This document shows, piece after piece, positions 63,861-64,000 of a stretch of DNA of 64,000 nucleotides. The notes under the pieces are model-generated. The model saw only the letters and a program-made list of their open reading frames with translations, was not told the origin of the DNA and did not search any database. Source of the stretch: Mesobacillus maritimus (GTDB lineage: Bacteria > Bacillota > Bacilli > Bacillales > Cytobacillaceae); contig NZ_JAMBNR010000003.1 of NCBI RefSeq assembly GCF_023715205.1, positions 350,307 to 414,306 of the forward strand, read 5' to 3'. Position 1 is the first letter of the stretch, and each line of letters opens with the position of its first letter. A program made the translations under genes and the position numbers.

Positions 63861-63886
63861 TTTCGACAAATTCCGGGGCGTCCCTA
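63861..63886. repeat. CCGGGGCGTCCC repeat, third locus (truncated)
   Basis: TTTCGACAAATTCCGGGGCG then TCCCTA; the GTGACTTT part is missing. Confidence 0.7.
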
Positions 63887-63918
63887 GTGTAGGAAATAGA
63901 GGAGGAAAATAAAAAAGC

Positions 63919-63998
63919 CACCGTTTTCATAGTAAAATAGAAGTACCTATCACAGAACTTCCAATTACATTCTCAAACCAGGAGATGAAAACGATGGA
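63919..63998. repeat. Inverted repeat at the right edge
   Basis: CCACCGTTTTCAT (63919-63931) and ATGAAAACGATGG (63986-63998) are inverted with one mismatch. The right arm follows AGGAG and could be the first codons of a gene leaving the window. Confidence 0.4.
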
Positions 63999-64000
63999 TT

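Noticed and set aside
63986..64000. Start of a transposase gene at the right edge
   Set aside because: Only five codons are visible; the inverted repeat is suggestive but insufficient.

Overview
The window looks like a chromosomal segment of a low-GC, spore-forming Bacillaceae (Firmicutes). Support: strong AGGAGG-type ribosome sites with frequent TTG/GTG starts, an Sda-type sporulation checkpoint protein, FloT, glpFK/glpD with GlpP-type leader terminators, a NamZ/NagZ/NagP muropeptide locus and many CcpA (cre) boxes. No rRNA, tRNA, CRISPR or phage module was seen, and the species cannot be named from sequence alone.

Layout. 1-6.2 kb: tail of an NlpC/P60 peptidase, then namZ and nagZ divergent from a GlcNAc-type PTS transporter. 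6.3-7.5 kb: a full-length ftsZ outside any division cluster. 8-12.7 kb: glycerate kinase, 2-hydroxycarboxylate transporter, D-malate/tartrate-type dehydrogenase and a GntR regulator. 13.1-17.2 kb: an amidase with a frameshifted tail, a DUF3298-like protein and a secreted FmdA/AmdA-like protein. 17.2-18.8 kb: VTC + DUF4956 pair. 19.1-24.1 kb: DeoR regulator, semialdehyde dehydrogenase, small membrane protein + sodium symporter. 24.5-31.9 kb: alpha-glucoside operon (GH65 phosphorylase, ABC importer without ATPase, beta-phosphoglucomutase, LacI regulator) behind four operators. 32.3-38.1 kb: acid-sugar operon (DUF1537 kinase, dehydrogenase, GntP permease, RpiR regulator, divergent class II aldolase). 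38.2-43.2 kb: glpD, glpK, glpF, glpP. 43.3-46.4 kb: CarH/LitR-type B12 photoreceptor-like regulator, ABC exporter, sda. 46.4-55.4 kb: permease, FAH enzyme, BsuPI lipoprotein, TPM protein + LemA, SDR, FloT, EthD protein. 55.7-58.5 kb: DsbA/FrnE-like gene with an in-frame UGA at its first catalytic Cys, a GGDEF and an HD-GYP protein. 58.8-64 kb: small unknown, CwlC-like amidase, secreted FN3 protein, nitroreductase, small membrane protein.

Main points for a second look: (i) a candidate selenoprotein: UGA replaces the first Cys of the CPFC motif, with intact RBS, intact downstream frame and a SECIS-like hairpin; (ii) a CarH-like regulator whose own promoter and that of the next ABC exporter each carry three 11-bp phased repeats; (iii) a non-autonomous MITE family, at least seven copies of about 160-184 bp with 8-bp target duplications, one supplying the stop codon and last residues of the HD-GYP protein and one sitting inside the alpha-glucoside operon; (iv) an isolated extra-looking ftsZ; (v) an acid-sugar cluster with a class II aldolase in place of the usual OtnI/OtnC enzymes.
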